In this document: one piece after another, positions 1-9,462 of the stretch
Layout: each line of letters opens with the position of its first letter
Numbering within the stretch: the first letter of the stretch is position 1
NCBI GenBank assembly: GCA_016184115.1
Contig: JACPDH010000052.1
Span: forward strand, 35,587-99,586
DNA: 64,000 bases
Reading direction: 5' to 3'
Source of the DNA: Acidobacteriota bacterium
GTDB taxonomy: Bacteria > Acidobacteriota > Thermoanaerobaculia > Gp7-AA8
The notes under the pieces: model-generated
The model's input: only the letters and a program-made list of their open reading frames with translations
What the model was told of the DNA's origin: nothing
Database searches by the model: none
Program-made: the position numbers and the translations under genes

Positions 1-1102
1 TACTCGTGCGCGGGTCGAAAAAGACGTCGATCTTCTCTGCCTCGACCGCACGCGGAACCTTCCCCGCCTCGCTCATGATCGCCTTACCTTCCGCGCGAAG
101 CGCCGAGATCGTACGAGTCTCGGTGACCTCGACGCGAACCTGTGAGGCGGTGAGCTCGCGGCGCGGATTGCCATCGACGATCGCATGCACGGGCATGCTT
201 TCACCGAAAAAGTTGAGCCCGCGGATCACTCCGCCCGACGGAATGTCGCCAACGAAGCGGTCCGCGGTGATTCGCGTTTCGCCCCGACCGATGAGCTCGT
301 CGTCGACTTGCGCGGAAAACTCGCTCCCTCCCGCGAGGCGAATCACGATGTTCCCTTCCCCGTTGAGCGCGCTTAGCGCCCGGTCACCAGGACGGGTCGT
401 TGCGGAGATGAAGTCCGCCGAGGCCGACTCACTCTGTCTCGTCATCCGCACATTCCCGCTGAAAATGAGCTGTCCGATCTTCTGTCGCGATGTCGCTTCG
501 TCAGCCTCGATCGACGCGCGCGCCGCGGGGTCGCTGGTTTTCAGATCCGCCTTTACCCCGTCTGTCAGGTGCAGCGCCTCCTCGGAGGTCTCCAGCCGTA
601 TTCCACCTGCGCGTCCCTCCCAGGCACCGACCTTGAAGTCGACCGGGACCTTGTTCGCGGCGCTCGAGCCGTTGAATCTGAGCGTGGCCGTCCGGAGCTC
701 GACACCTTCGCTCGATGTGACTTTCACGCCTCCGACCGCTTCGGCTTCCTTCGTCTCCGGATTGAACTGCGCCTGCTTCGCGGAGATCGTGTAGTGCACG
801 CCCCCTTCCGCGAACAGAGTGAGGTCGATTCCTTCGAGTGTGTACCAGCCCGACTTGAATCCCGTGGTGCGCGTCGCGCGAATCCTCGAGATCATCTTCC
901 CCCCGAGGCTGTGCGTATCTTCGAAGGTCTTCATGACGAGACTGGGAGTGTCGTCCGCCTCGCGCGGCGCGACATCGACCTCGTCCGCGATGCTGCCGGA
1001 CCGATCGATCTTCCCTCGGCTGTAGCTCGCCACGATGAGCGCAATGAAGGCGAAGAATGCGATGGGGAGCAGGATGCGGAGCCACTTGACGACCGGGTTC
1101 AT
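1..1102 (-). CDS. LptC-like LPS-export/OstA-type periplasmic protein (3' end outside window)
   Basis: From an ATG at 1102 the minus-strand frame stays open to the window edge, giving about 367 codons with the C-terminus missing. The product begins with a short basic stretch (MNPVVKWLR), one hydrophobic anchor at about residues 10-26, and then a long body of alternating beta-strand-like sequence. That layout fits the LptC/LptA (OstA-like) proteins that carry lipopolysaccharide from the inner to the outer membrane. It is longer than a classical LptC of about 190 residues, so it may combine LptC- and LptA-like modules. It lies 162 bp downstream of recJ on the same strand, and no strong Shine-Dalgarno precedes the ATG. 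The lpxB and msbA genes in the window show that LPS is made here. The family call rests on topology and fold pattern, not on a diagnostic motif. Confidence 0.6.
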   Translation of the reverse strand, partial: MNPVVKWLRILLPIAFFAFIALIVASYSRGKIDRSGSIADEVDVAPREADDTPSLVMKTFEDTHSLGGKMISRIRATRTTGFKSGWYTLEGIDLTLFAEGGVHYTISAKQAQFNPETKEAEAVGGVKVTSSEGVELRTATLRFNGSSAANKVPVDFKVGAWEGRAGGIRLETSEEALHLTDGVKADLKTSDPAARASIEADEATSRQKIGQLIFSGNVRMTRQSESASADFISATTRPGDRALSALNGEGNIVIRLAGGSEFSAQVDDELIGRGETRITADRFVGDIPSGGVIRGLNFFGESMPVHAIVDGNPRRELTASQVRVEVTETRTISALRAEGKAIMSEAGKVPRAVEAEKIDVFFDPRTS

Positions 1103-1264
1103 TCGCCCGCTGCAAACAGTGCGAGGCGGCGATTCGTTCCTCGATTGCGTGGTCGCCGCCGGGATCGCAAATCGACGAATCGAAGCAGACTTCCAGACGG
1201 TGGAACTCCGGTGCGTGCATGCGTCGGCGACTCGCCGACCGCCACGCCGCGTGCGTTGCTCCGC

Positions 1265-2950
1265 TCAGATGTCGAACTTGCCCACGTGCGCCATATCGAC
1301 GATCTCGAGTCGCGGCGCTTTCCAGTACGTATCCATCTCCGGATGTGCGAGAACGTCGACGCGGGCGCCGCGGGAGAGCAAAACCTTCAGCAACGACGCC
1401 GAGCGCCAGAGAACCGCGCGCGCCACTGTTTTCCCCTGTCGAAGCATCACCTCGTAGCAATCGCTGGCGAATTCGCGCGTCGAGAGGATCTCGACATCGC
1501 GTACGAGCGCCGTGATCCGAGGATTCGCCGCGCCGAACGGCTCGAATCGCTCCAGCGCGTCGATCAGCGCCGCGTCAAGCTCGGAGAGATCGAGCTCGCC
1601 ATCGACGAGCGCCTCACGCATGAACGTCTCCGGCGGGAGCGAGCCGAGATCGGACACGAGACGTCGCTCGAGCTCCGGCACGAGCTCCGGTCTCATCGAG
1701 AACCCACATGCGTGCGAGTGCCCACCAAAGTGCTCGAAGAGCTCTTCGTGTTTCTGCATCGCGGCGTGCAAGTCAATAGGCGCGATACTCCGTCCCGATC
1801 CAACCGCTCTTCCGTCTCCAATGGCGATGACGAGAGTCGGTCGATTGTGTTTTTGCGCGATCCGCCCGGCGCAGAGCCCCACGACGCCGCGATGCCATCC
1901 CTCCGATGCAAGGACAATTGCCGCGGGAATTGGTCCCTTCGTTTCGATCATTGCGTCGGCCGCGGTTAGGAGCTCCTTCTCCGTCTCCTGCCGCTCGCTG
2001 TTAAGCCTGCTCAGCTCCTTCGCGAGCAACCTTGCCTCGTCGTCCGTACGCGCGGAAAAGAGCTCGATCGCGGTATCCGCCGACGCGAGACGCCCCGCCG
2101 CGTTGATTCTCGGGCCGATCCTGAATCCGATATCGCTCGCCTTCGGCGCGCTTCCCGGTCGGATTCCGCATTCGGCGAACAATGCGCGAAGTCCCCGATT
2201 CGTGGTGGACTCCAGCCCCTCGAGGCCGAGCTTCGCGATCACGCGATTCTCGCCCGAGAGTGGTGCAACGTCGGCGATCGTACCGATTGCTGCGATCTTC
2301 AGCAGCGACTCGATCGGCATCGAATTTCCCGCACGCCGGAGCAACTCGCAGCCAAGCTTGAACGCAACCCCTGCCCCTGCGAGATCGGGATACGGATAGG
2401 CGCAACCATCGATCTTCGGATTCAGCAGCGCAACCGCGTCAGGCAGGATCCCGGGAGGAAGATGGTGATCGGTCACGATCACATCGATCCCGCGCTCGAG
2501 GGCACGTTGAACCGGTTCCACCGAGGAGATCCCGCAATCGACCGTGATCACGAGTCCGATCGCCTTGTCGCGAAGGACCGACTCGATCACTTCAGTCTTC
2601 AGTCCGTAGCCGTGGATTAGCCGATGCGGAATGACGTACCCAACTTTGCCTCGGAGCCGATGGATCACTGCGCGGAGCAGGACGATCGAGGTCACGCCGT
2701 CGACGTCGTAGTCACCGTAGATGAGTATCGGCTCACCGGCCTCGATTGCGCGCTCGATCCGCATGCACGCGCCGTCCATGCCGTGGATCAACCTCGCGTC
2801 ATGGAGATCGCTCAACTCGGGGGAGAAGTAGACGCGTGCGTCTCCAGCGCCGACGATGCCGCGCCGGTGTGCAGCACTTCGAAGCAGCTTCGAGCGGAGT
2901 TCGAGCCCGCCCGTCTCACCACGATGCAGCGTCCAGCGATCGAAAAGCAT
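1265..2950 (-). CDS. recJ: Single-stranded-DNA-specific exonuclease RecJ
   Basis: RecJ degrades single-stranded DNA 5' to 3' in the RecF recombination pathway and in mismatch and base-excision repair. The 561-residue product has the normal family length. It shows the DHH-superfamily metal-binding motifs: YGDYDVDG at about residues 78-85 and the DHH triad at about 161-163. A DHHA1-type domain with a glycine-rich GGHSHACGF segment follows, and a C-terminal OB-like region comes last. The ATG at 2950 starts right at the conserved N-terminal region. It lies 68 bp downstream of accA and upstream of the LptC-like gene, all on the minus strand. Confidence 0.95.
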   Translation of the reverse strand: MLFDRWTLHRGETGGLELRSKLLRSAAHRRGIVGAGDARVYFSPELSDLHDARLIHGMDGACMRIERAIEAGEPILIYGDYDVDGVTSIVLLRAVIHRLRGKVGYVIPHRLIHGYGLKTEVIESVLRDKAIGLVITVDCGISSVEPVQRALERGIDVIVTDHHLPPGILPDAVALLNPKIDGCAYPYPDLAGAGVAFKLGCELLRRAGNSMPIESLLKIAAIGTIADVAPLSGENRVIAKLGLEGLESTTNRGLRALFAECGIRPGSAPKASDIGFRIGPRINAAGRLASADTAIELFSARTDDEARLLAKELSRLNSERQETEKELLTAADAMIETKGPIPAAIVLASEGWHRGVVGLCAGRIAQKHNRPTLVIAIGDGRAVGSGRSIAPIDLHAAMQKHEELFEHFGGHSHACGFSMRPELVPELERRLVSDLGSLPPETFMREALVDGELDLSELDAALIDALERFEPFGAANPRITALVRDVEILSTREFASDCYEVMLRQGKTVARAVLWRSASLLKVLLSRGARVDVLAHPEMDTYWKAPRLEIVDMAHVGKFDI

Positions 2951-3018
2951 GGGACGCGATGATACGCGTGAGGCGCGAATCGGAGCACAAATCTACGCCT
3001 TGTAGAGAGATTGTCGAT

Positions 3019-3951
3019 TCAGATCTCGAAGCTCCCCATCCGCCGGAACTTTTCGTATCTCCCCGCTGTCAGCTTCGATGGGTCGATTGCCATGAGCTCG
3101 GAAAGTGCCGTTTCGAGGTAAGGCCGGAGCAGTTCGGCAGCTTCGACATGGCTCGTGTGGGCGCCACCCACTGGTTCGGGGACAATCTCATCGATCACGC
3201 CGAGCCGCTGGAGATCTCTCGCCGTGATGCGCATGACTTCGGCGGCACGGCTCGCCGCCGATGGATCCTTCCAGAGAATCGCGGCGCAACCCTCTGGAGA
3301 GATCACCGAGTAGACCGAGTGCTCGAGCATGAAGACGCGGTCACCGACGCCAAGCGCAAGCGCACCTCCGCTCCCACCCTCGCCGGTGACAGTGACGATG
3401 ATTGGAACGCGCAGTCCTGCCATCTCGCGTAGATTGACCGCAATCGCCTCCGCCTGGCCGCGCTCTTCGGCGCCGACGCCTGGGTAGGCTCCAGGCGTGT
3501 CGATGAAGGTGAAGACAGGGCGGCCGAACCGCTCCGCCATTTGCATCAACCTTAGCGCCTTGCGATAGCCTTCCGGCCGCGACATCCCGAAATTGCGCGC
3601 AATCTTCTCTTTCGTGTCGCGCCCCTTTTGGTGGCCGATGACGGCGCAGGGGACCCCGTTGAACCGTGCAAACCCGCCGACGATCGACGCGTCGTCCGCG
3701 AACTTCCGGTCGCCATGCAGCTCCACGAACTCTTCGAAGAGGAGCGATAGAACGTCGAGGGTGTAGGGGCGCAGCGCGTGCCGGGCTACGAGGGTGGTCT
3801 GCCACGCGGACAGGTTCGAGTACGCTTCACGCGTGAGCCGGTCGAGCTCGGCTTCGAGCGCGTGGGTCTCTTCCCCCGCGTCCGACAACTCCTGAATCTG
3901 CCGCCGCATCTGCACGAGAGGCTCTTCGAGTGACGCCAGGTCGATACTCAT
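3019..3951 (-). CDS. accA: Acetyl-CoA carboxylase carboxyltransferase subunit alpha
   Basis: AccA pairs with AccD to move the carboxyl group from biotin to acetyl-CoA, giving malonyl-CoA for fatty-acid synthesis. The 310-residue product begins MSIDLASLEEP and has the N-terminal helical segment typical of AccA, then the crotonase-like fold. The AccA signature GAYPGVGAEERGQ sits at about residues 153-165, and glycine-rich GEGGSGGALALG follows it. The frame could extend 42 codons upstream, but that stretch has no family similarity, so the ATG at 3951 is chosen. A divergent orphan gene begins 107 bp away. Confidence 0.95.
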   Translation of the reverse strand: MSIDLASLEEPLVQMRRQIQELSDAGEETHALEAELDRLTREAYSNLSAWQTTLVARHALRPYTLDVLSLLFEEFVELHGDRKFADDASIVGGFARFNGVPCAVIGHQKGRDTKEKIARNFGMSRPEGYRKALRLMQMAERFGRPVFTFIDTPGAYPGVGAEERGQAEAIAVNLREMAGLRVPIIVTVTGEGGSGGALALGVGDRVFMLEHSVYSVISPEGCAAILWKDPSAASRAAEVMRITARDLQRLGVIDEIVPEPVGGAHTSHVEAAELLRPYLETALSELMAIDPSKLTAGRYEKFRRMGSFEI

Positions 3952-4058
3952 CGCGCGAACGCTAGCAGAAGGGTGCAAACCGGTCAAACGAGGTGCTGGA
4001 CCGGATCTGCTATCCTCTTCACTCCGCGTTCGCCTCCAAGAAGGGTGAATCGCCCGAG

Positions 4059-4625
4059 ATGGCGGCCCGCGGCACAACTGAGGCCCACAATCGCATGGAT
4101 CCCGAGCTCACACCCGAAATGAGGCACATCCCGTCGCTTCATGACATCGTCGAGCGAGTCGACGTTCGCCTGCGCACGATCGCCGCAATCGTCGCCGCGT
4201 CAATTGAAGGCGGGCGAGTCAGCGCACCGGGCGACGCAGCCGCCGCCGAAGAGCTGCTGACGAGCGTCGTCCGATGGCTCGACCGGCTGGCGGAGCACAA
4301 TCGCCATTTCCGCCGCAACGTGAATAGTCCCGAAGCTCCCATCGCAGCGCGTCTGCAGATCGCGTTCGACAACGCAGTCGGAGCGCTCCGCGGCCTCGAT
4401 GAGAAGCTGTTCCGGAAGCGCGCGAACCTGCACTCATTCGACAAATCACACGGCGAAGGGGTCTTCGGCTGCGTGCTGGCGATCGGCGACCTTGTATTCC
4501 GGGCCGCCGAGGTCGCATCGAAGTTCGATCGCGCCATCTTCTCGAAGATCTTCGAGCGCGTCCTTGCGAACGCCACGATGCCCGAGCTTCGACTCGTCTC
4601 GCCGTCGGAACCGCGCCGCGAATAA
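4059..4625 (+). CDS. Hypothetical protein, mostly helical
   Basis: This is one of few plus-strand genes in the first 12 kb. I do not recognise the family. From the ATG at 4059 the product has 188 residues, rich in helix-forming segments, with no signal peptide and no membrane segment. There is a conserved-looking block LHSFDKSHGEGVFGCVLAIGDLVF near the middle of the C-terminal half, given here only as its general position at about residues 120-145. An AAGGGTG at 4041 could serve as a distant ribosome-binding site, and an ATG at 4095 is an alternative start. It is divergent from accA and converges with the thioredoxin/TPR gene, ending 6 bp from that gene's stop. A long antisense frame covers the same DNA, so strand assignment is likely but not certain. 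Confidence 0.55.
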   Translation: MAARGTTEAHNRMDPELTPEMRHIPSLHDIVERVDVRLRTIAAIVAASIEGGRVSAPGDAAAAEELLTSVVRWLDRLAEHNRHFRRNVNSPEAPIAARLQIAFDNAVGALRGLDEKLFRKRANLHSFDKSHGEGVFGCVLAIGDLVFRAAEVASKFDRAIFSKIFERVLANATMPELRLVSPSEPRRE

Positions 4626-4630
4626 CGAGC

Positions 4631-5989
4631 TTACTGCGTAGCGGCCTTCTTCACGTCGAGGCTGGCGAGCTTGTCCTTCAACGCCGCGATCGTGCGGTCA
4701 CTGCGTTGTCCCTCGGGGAATGCCTCGGCCTCTGCGATCGCAGCCTCGATCGTCGAGCGCGCAGCCTCCATGTCACCTGCTCCAGTCTGCGCGTCCGATT
4801 TCGTACGAAAGATCGTCAGACGTCGCGGACCGTACGCTCGGGAGAGTGCAAGATCGGCAAAACGGACCGCATCCTCGAACTTTCCCATCGCCTTGTAGGT
4901 TGCCGCGAGTCGCGCGGGTGGGTTGTAGTCGTCAGGAAAATCCTTCGCCGACTGCTCGAGCATCGGAACCGCGCGCTCGGGCTCGCCGAGCTCGATGTAC
5001 GCGGAGAGGCGGTGCGAGTCAAATACCGCTCGCGCTTCCGGCGTGGTCGCCTTCGACGCCTCGCGCTCGAGAAACGCGGCCCATTCCTTCGCGATCGCTT
5101 TCGCGCCCGCAGTATCGCCTGCGTCGCTCCGCGCTCCCATCATCGTAATGAAGAGGCCGGACCGGTCGTCCGCCGCGACGACGACACGTGAGTTGTCCAT
5201 CGCCTCGCGCGCGATCCCCTCGAACTTCGCCACATCGGCGGCACGTTGGACGACGTCGTTTCCGAGGCTGAGCGCGCAGTCGAGCCCCAACGCAGCGATG
5301 TTCATCGCCGAGCTGCTGTTCTTGAACTTCGGATACTCGCGTGAGGCGCGAGCCACGCACGTTCCGTACTGCCCACTACTCTGCAAGGCGAAAAGAAGCG
5401 ACTCCGTCGTTCTTCCGTAACGCGACCAGCCTTTCGGCGCTTTCGCGAGGGCATCCTGGTAGGCGACCGACGCCTCGGCGTTCTTGCCGGCGGCGTAGAG
5501 CTTGTCGGCTTTGGCCAGTGCCTTGTCGACCCGTTGCTCGCCTTTCTTTGCTACGGCGTTCGCGCCATCGTCGAGGATCTCCATCAGTTGCGGCACCGTG
5601 GCCGAGCCGAGCCAGCGCAGGGCTACGGAGTCGTCCGCCGGGTCGACGATGAAAAACGACGGCACACCCTCAATCACGAACTTTTTCTTGATGGCCGCGT
5701 TCTGCGCCTTGTCGATGTCGATCCCGACCCAGATGAACTTCGATCCGTAAGGGACGAGCTTCGGGTCGGGGAACACATACGCCTGCATCGACCTGCAGCT
5801 GTGGCACCACGTCGCCCAAGCCTCGACAAAGAGCGGGACGTTCTTCGCCTTCGCTTCCTTGAGAGCCTTCGCGTAATCGTCATGCATGAAATTGATCGAC
5901 GATTTCCCAGGTGTCGACGCCGACAGCGTAGCAGGGAGGGTGAAGGTAAGTGCGAGGAGGGCGACGAGCGTCAGGCGAGCAGATCTCAT
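4631..5989 (-). CDS. Exported thioredoxin-fold protein with TPR-like C-terminus
   Basis: The 452-residue product opens with a clear signal peptide (MRSARLTLVALLALTF, cleavage probably near ATLSA at residues 20-24). A thioredoxin-like domain follows with the redox motif WCHSC at residues 61-65 and the cis-proline region EGVPSFFIVDP near residue 112. This resembles the DUF255/thioredoxin_7 group of periplasmic oxidoreductases. The C-terminal 300 residues are helical repeats with TPR character (for example the block around ARLAATYKAMGKFEDAVRFA). A role in disulfide chemistry or in assembly of exported proteins is likely; the substrate is unknown. It lies 164 bp downstream of priA. Confidence 0.8.
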   Translation of the reverse strand: MRSARLTLVALLALTFTLPATLSASTPGKSSINFMHDDYAKALKEAKAKNVPLFVEAWATWCHSCRSMQAYVFPDPKLVPYGSKFIWVGIDIDKAQNAAIKKKFVIEGVPSFFIVDPADDSVALRWLGSATVPQLMEILDDGANAVAKKGEQRVDKALAKADKLYAAGKNAEASVAYQDALAKAPKGWSRYGRTTESLLFALQSSGQYGTCVARASREYPKFKNSSSAMNIAALGLDCALSLGNDVVQRAADVAKFEGIAREAMDNSRVVVAADDRSGLFITMMGARSDAGDTAGAKAIAKEWAAFLEREASKATTPEARAVFDSHRLSAYIELGEPERAVPMLEQSAKDFPDDYNPPARLAATYKAMGKFEDAVRFADLALSRAYGPRRLTIFRTKSDAQTGAGDMEAARSTIEAAIAEAEAFPEGQRSDRTIAALKDKLASLDVKKAATQ

Positions 5990-6153
5990 GTGTCGATCCT
6001 ATCGACGCCGTGTCGCGCGGGCAAGGCGCCGCGCGTGAACGAGCGGTGGCAATGTGAGGCGAAACAAATAAAGCGTCTGCGCCTTCACCCTCGAAATTCG
6101 GCGTCCTTCTCGCGGTGTTCGCCTCTGCGTCACGGGGAGCTACCCCTCAACAT

Positions 6154-8589
6154 TCAGAGGATGTTGATCGGATCGACGTCGACGATCACATCGACTCCCG
6201 GAGGCAACGCAGCCTCGAGCGCCGTGTCGACTGCACGACGCAGTTTCGCCCTCTCGGCGCTTCGGACGAGCACCTGGTAGCGAAACACACCCTTGATTCT
6301 CGCGAGCGGCGCCGGTGCGGGTCCCTGGACGCGCGCGTCGCCGATCGTCCGCACACGCTCTTCGAGCCGCTTCCCGATCGTCACTGCCGCCTTCTCAACC
6401 CGCGGGAGCTCCTCGCCTCGAACGAGGATCGCGATCATTCCCGCAACTGGCGGATAACGGAACTTCTTTCTGAATTCGATCTCCGAAGCGAAAAAGCCGT
6501 CGTAATCGTGCCGGACGACATGCTGAATCGCGTAATGCCCGGGAAATGCCGATTGCACGAGTACTCTCCCAGGCGTCGTTCCCCGCCCTGATCGCCCCGC
6601 AACCTGAGTGAGCAGGTAGAAGGTCTTTTCCGCCGAACGGAAGTCGGGATATCCAAGAATCGAGTCGGCATTGATGACTGCGGTCAACGTCACGCCCGGG
6701 AAGTGGTGTCCTTTGCTCAACATTTGCGTACCGATCAGGCATCGGGTCTCGGCACGACGAAAACGATCGAGGATTCGAACGAGCTCTCCCTTCTTGCGGA
6801 TCGAGTCGCGATCGAGCACCTCGACCGGTGTGCCGGGAAAGTAGTGGCGGAATCGTTCTTCGACCTTTTCCGTGCCAAAACCGATCGGCTGCATCACTTC
6901 GCCGGCGCAAATGGGACACCGATCGGGGATTGGCCGGCGGAGTCCGCAGTAATGGCAAGTCAGAAGTCCTTCGCGGCGATGCACAGTCGTCGTGACGCTG
7001 CAGTCGCGGCAACGGAAGTCGTTCTCACACTGACGGCAGAGCAGGAAGGGAGCGTATCCGCGCCGGTTCATCAGGATGATCGCCTGCTCTCCGGTCTCGA
7101 ACACGCGGCCGAGCTCCTCCCTGAGGCGGCCGCTGAACATCACAAGACCGCGATCTTCCTTCTCTCCTCGCTCTCCGCGGAGATCGACAACCTCGACTTC
7201 AGGGAGCGGCCGAGCTTCCACGCGCCGCTCGAGCTTGAGGATCCGGTACTTCCCCTTTTCAGCGTTCTCGCGCGTCTCGAGCGACGGCGTCGCCGATCCG
7301 AGGACGATTGGAATGTCGCGTATCCGCGCGCGCACGACGGCGAGGTCGCGCGCGTTATAGCGGGGCGTCTCCTCCTGCTTGTACGCGCCGTCGCCTTCCT
7401 CGTCGACGATGATCACACCGAGGTTTGGGAATGGTGTGAACAGCGCGGAGCGAGGTCCGACCGCGACGTCGACCTCGCCTCTGCGCGCCCGCCACCACTG
7501 ATCGTAGCGCTCGCTCGGCGAAAGGCCGCTGTGGAGGATCGCAATCCGCTCGCCGAAACGCTCCTTGAGGCGAGCCGCCATCGACGGGGTCAGCGAGATC
7601 TCGGGGACGAGTACGATCGCCTGAGATCCCCGCCTCACCGCCTCACGCATGATCTCGATGTAGACCTCGGTTTTTCCACTGCCGGTGACTCCCTGAAGCA
7701 GAAACGCGGAAAAACGGCCTAACGTCGACTTCACGCTCTCGATCGCGCTTCGCTGCTCGTCGGAGTAATCGAGCTCGCCGACCGGCTCGGGCTCGAGCCC
7801 GGCGAAGAATCCATCGAGAGTGTGTCGACGTGCGCGCGTCTCGATGGCGACAATTCCCTTCCTCTGCAGCGTACCGATCGACGACGCGCTCATGCCCGAC
7901 TCGACGAGCGCCGTGAACGGCGCGCAACCGTTGCGACGCCGCAGCGCATCGACGATCTCGAGCTGTTTCCCCGCGATCCCGGCCGCCGGTTCCAGCAATA
8001 CGACCCACCGGTCAAGCCTAACACCCACGGCGTCGCGGAGCTCCTCGTCGATTCGAATCGCCTCTGCCGCCTTCAAGCGTGTGAGCGCGGCCCGCGCGTT
8101 GCGCATCGCGCGACCGAGCCTCGAGACGTCGCGATTCCCTCCTCGGATCGCCTCGACGACCGATAGATCACCCTTCGCGAGGCGCGACTCCGCGACGAGC
8201 CTCCGCAGATCGGGGTCCGACGCGAGCAACATCACCTGCCGCTTTCCGCGGGCCCCCATGTTCGCCGGCAGCGCGGAACGGAGCATTTCTCCAACGGGAG
8301 CGAGGTAGTACTCCGCTGCCCACTCGCAAAGTTCGACGATCTCCGGCAGCAGCGCGGGATGCTCGTCGTCGAGCACTTCGCGTACTTCGCGAATCTTCGC
8401 AACGTCGGCCGGAGGGGCGCCTGCGAGCCGGAGTACGAATCCCGTCGTCAGCCTCACCCCGAACGGAACTTCAACGCGCACTCCAGGAACGACGTCGCCA
8501 ACCAATTCGTCCGGGACGCGATACGTGAACGTACCGCGGACCGGCGTCGGTATCGCGATCTCGGCGAAAAGAGGTGTTGGGGAGACCAT
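6154..8589 (-). CDS. priA: Primosomal replication helicase PriA
   Basis: PriA recognises stalled or recombination-derived forks and reloads the replisome. The 811-residue product has the N-terminal DNA-binding domain (FAEIAIPTPVRGTFTY), Walker A GVTGSGKT at residues 300-307 and Walker B region VDEEGDGAYKQEE near residue 395. A zinc-binding insertion has four CxxC pairs (CRQC, CRDC, CHYC, CPIC) at about residues 505-550, followed by the C-terminal helicase lobe with the QVAGRSGRG motif. An oddity is DEEG where PriA proteins normally have DEEH. The gene follows the yicC-gmk-rpoZ-coaBC-udg run, a common neighbourhood for priA, with a 126-bp gap. Confidence 0.95.
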   Translation of the reverse strand: MVSPTPLFAEIAIPTPVRGTFTYRVPDELVGDVVPGVRVEVPFGVRLTTGFVLRLAGAPPADVAKIREVREVLDDEHPALLPEIVELCEWAAEYYLAPVGEMLRSALPANMGARGKRQVMLLASDPDLRRLVAESRLAKGDLSVVEAIRGGNRDVSRLGRAMRNARAALTRLKAAEAIRIDEELRDAVGVRLDRWVVLLEPAAGIAGKQLEIVDALRRRNGCAPFTALVESGMSASSIGTLQRKGIVAIETRARRHTLDGFFAGLEPEPVGELDYSDEQRSAIESVKSTLGRFSAFLLQGVTGSGKTEVYIEIMREAVRRGSQAIVLVPEISLTPSMAARLKERFGERIAILHSGLSPSERYDQWWRARRGEVDVAVGPRSALFTPFPNLGVIIVDEEGDGAYKQEETPRYNARDLAVVRARIRDIPIVLGSATPSLETRENAEKGKYRILKLERRVEARPLPEVEVVDLRGERGEKEDRGLVMFSGRLREELGRVFETGEQAIILMNRRGYAPFLLCRQCENDFRCRDCSVTTTVHRREGLLTCHYCGLRRPIPDRCPICAGEVMQPIGFGTEKVEERFRHYFPGTPVEVLDRDSIRKKGELVRILDRFRRAETRCLIGTQMLSKGHHFPGVTLTAVINADSILGYPDFRSAEKTFYLLTQVAGRSGRGTTPGRVLVQSAFPGHYAIQHVVRHDYDGFFASEIEFRKKFRYPPVAGMIAILVRGEELPRVEKAAVTIGKRLEERVRTIGDARVQGPAPAPLARIKGVFRYQVLVRSAERAKLRRAVDTALEAALPPGVDVIVDVDPINIL

Positions 8590-8715
8590 GGGGCGCGGCG
8601 GCTATCGTCTCACGGATTTCTCGCAGCCTGGGCCTGCTGCATTGGCGAAGGAGAACACCGGGATAGGCCAAATCTATCGCAAGCCGCGGAATGCCGTCGC
8701 TATGGCGACTCGCAG

Positions 8716-9462
8716 TTAGATCCCGATACCGAGCTCTGTCATCACCTTCTTCATATCCGACCAGACGTCCTTCTTCGCCGCGGGATTCCGGAGCAGATAG
8801 GCGGGATGGTAGGTTGGCATGACGCGGATGTCGCGCCACTCCATCCACTGGCCGCGAACCGATGAGATCGCGATCGGCCGTTCGAAAAGGGTCTGGAGGC
8901 CGAAGCGTCCGAGCGTGACGATTACCTCGGGACAGATGATGTCGATCTGCCGCATCAGGTATGGCCGACACGCGTCCATCTCGTCGGGCTCCGGGTTGCG
9001 GTTTTCCGGAGGACGGCACTTCACCGCATTCGCGATGTAGACCTCACCGCGACTGAGCTTCATTGCCTTGATGATATCGGTGAGGAGCTCACCTGCGCGG
9101 CCTACGAAAGGCTCGCCTTTGATGTCTTCGTCGCGGCCGGGCCCTTCTCCGATGAACATCAGTCGCGCCTGTGCGCTGCCGACTCCGAAGACGACCTGCG
9201 TACGCCCCATCGAGAGGCGGCAAAGGTCACAGGCCGCGATTGACCTCGCGAACTCGGCGAGCTCAACAGACGCATCGGCAGACTCATCGGCGACGCAAGA
9301 CGGAGCCGGCCCTGAAGCAGACATTTCCGAATGCTCGTCTTCGACGAACGTGGGTTCCTCTCCCGATTGGCTCGCGCGCGCGCGCGCGGCGTCGACGTCG
9401 AGATGCGTGTAGCCGAGCTCCCGAAGGAGCTCGAGCTCGGCGCGGAGCGCGTCTCGGCTCAC
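8716..9462 (-). CDS. Family 4 uracil-DNA glycosylase (4Fe-4S)
   Basis: It removes uracil from DNA to start base-excision repair. The 248-residue product has a variable N-terminal 70 residues, then cysteines C78 and C81 (CDLC) and C149 and C165 (16 apart). These match the four-cysteine iron-sulfur cluster pattern of family 4 enzymes. The catalytic-site motif GEGPGRDED is near residue 105 and the [12 protein letters not shown] motif is near residue 218. The start ATG overlaps the coaBC stop by 4 nt, so the two are translationally coupled. Confidence 0.93.
   Translation of the reverse strand: MSRDALRAELELLRELGYTHLDVDAARARASQSGEEPTFVEDEHSEMSASGPAPSCVADESADASVELAEFARSIAACDLCRLSMGRTQVVFGVGSAQARLMFIGEGPGRDEDIKGEPFVGRAGELLTDIIKAMKLSRGEVYIANAVKCRPPENRNPEPDEMDACRPYLMRQIDIICPEVIVTLGRFGLQTLFERPIAISSVRGQWMEWRDIRVMPTYHPAYLLRNPAAKKDVWSDMKKVMTELGIGI

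Noticed and set aside
569..1969. A plus-strand open frame of over 450 codons
   Set aside because: Antisense of recJ and the LptC-like gene; highly basic, shadow-like composition.
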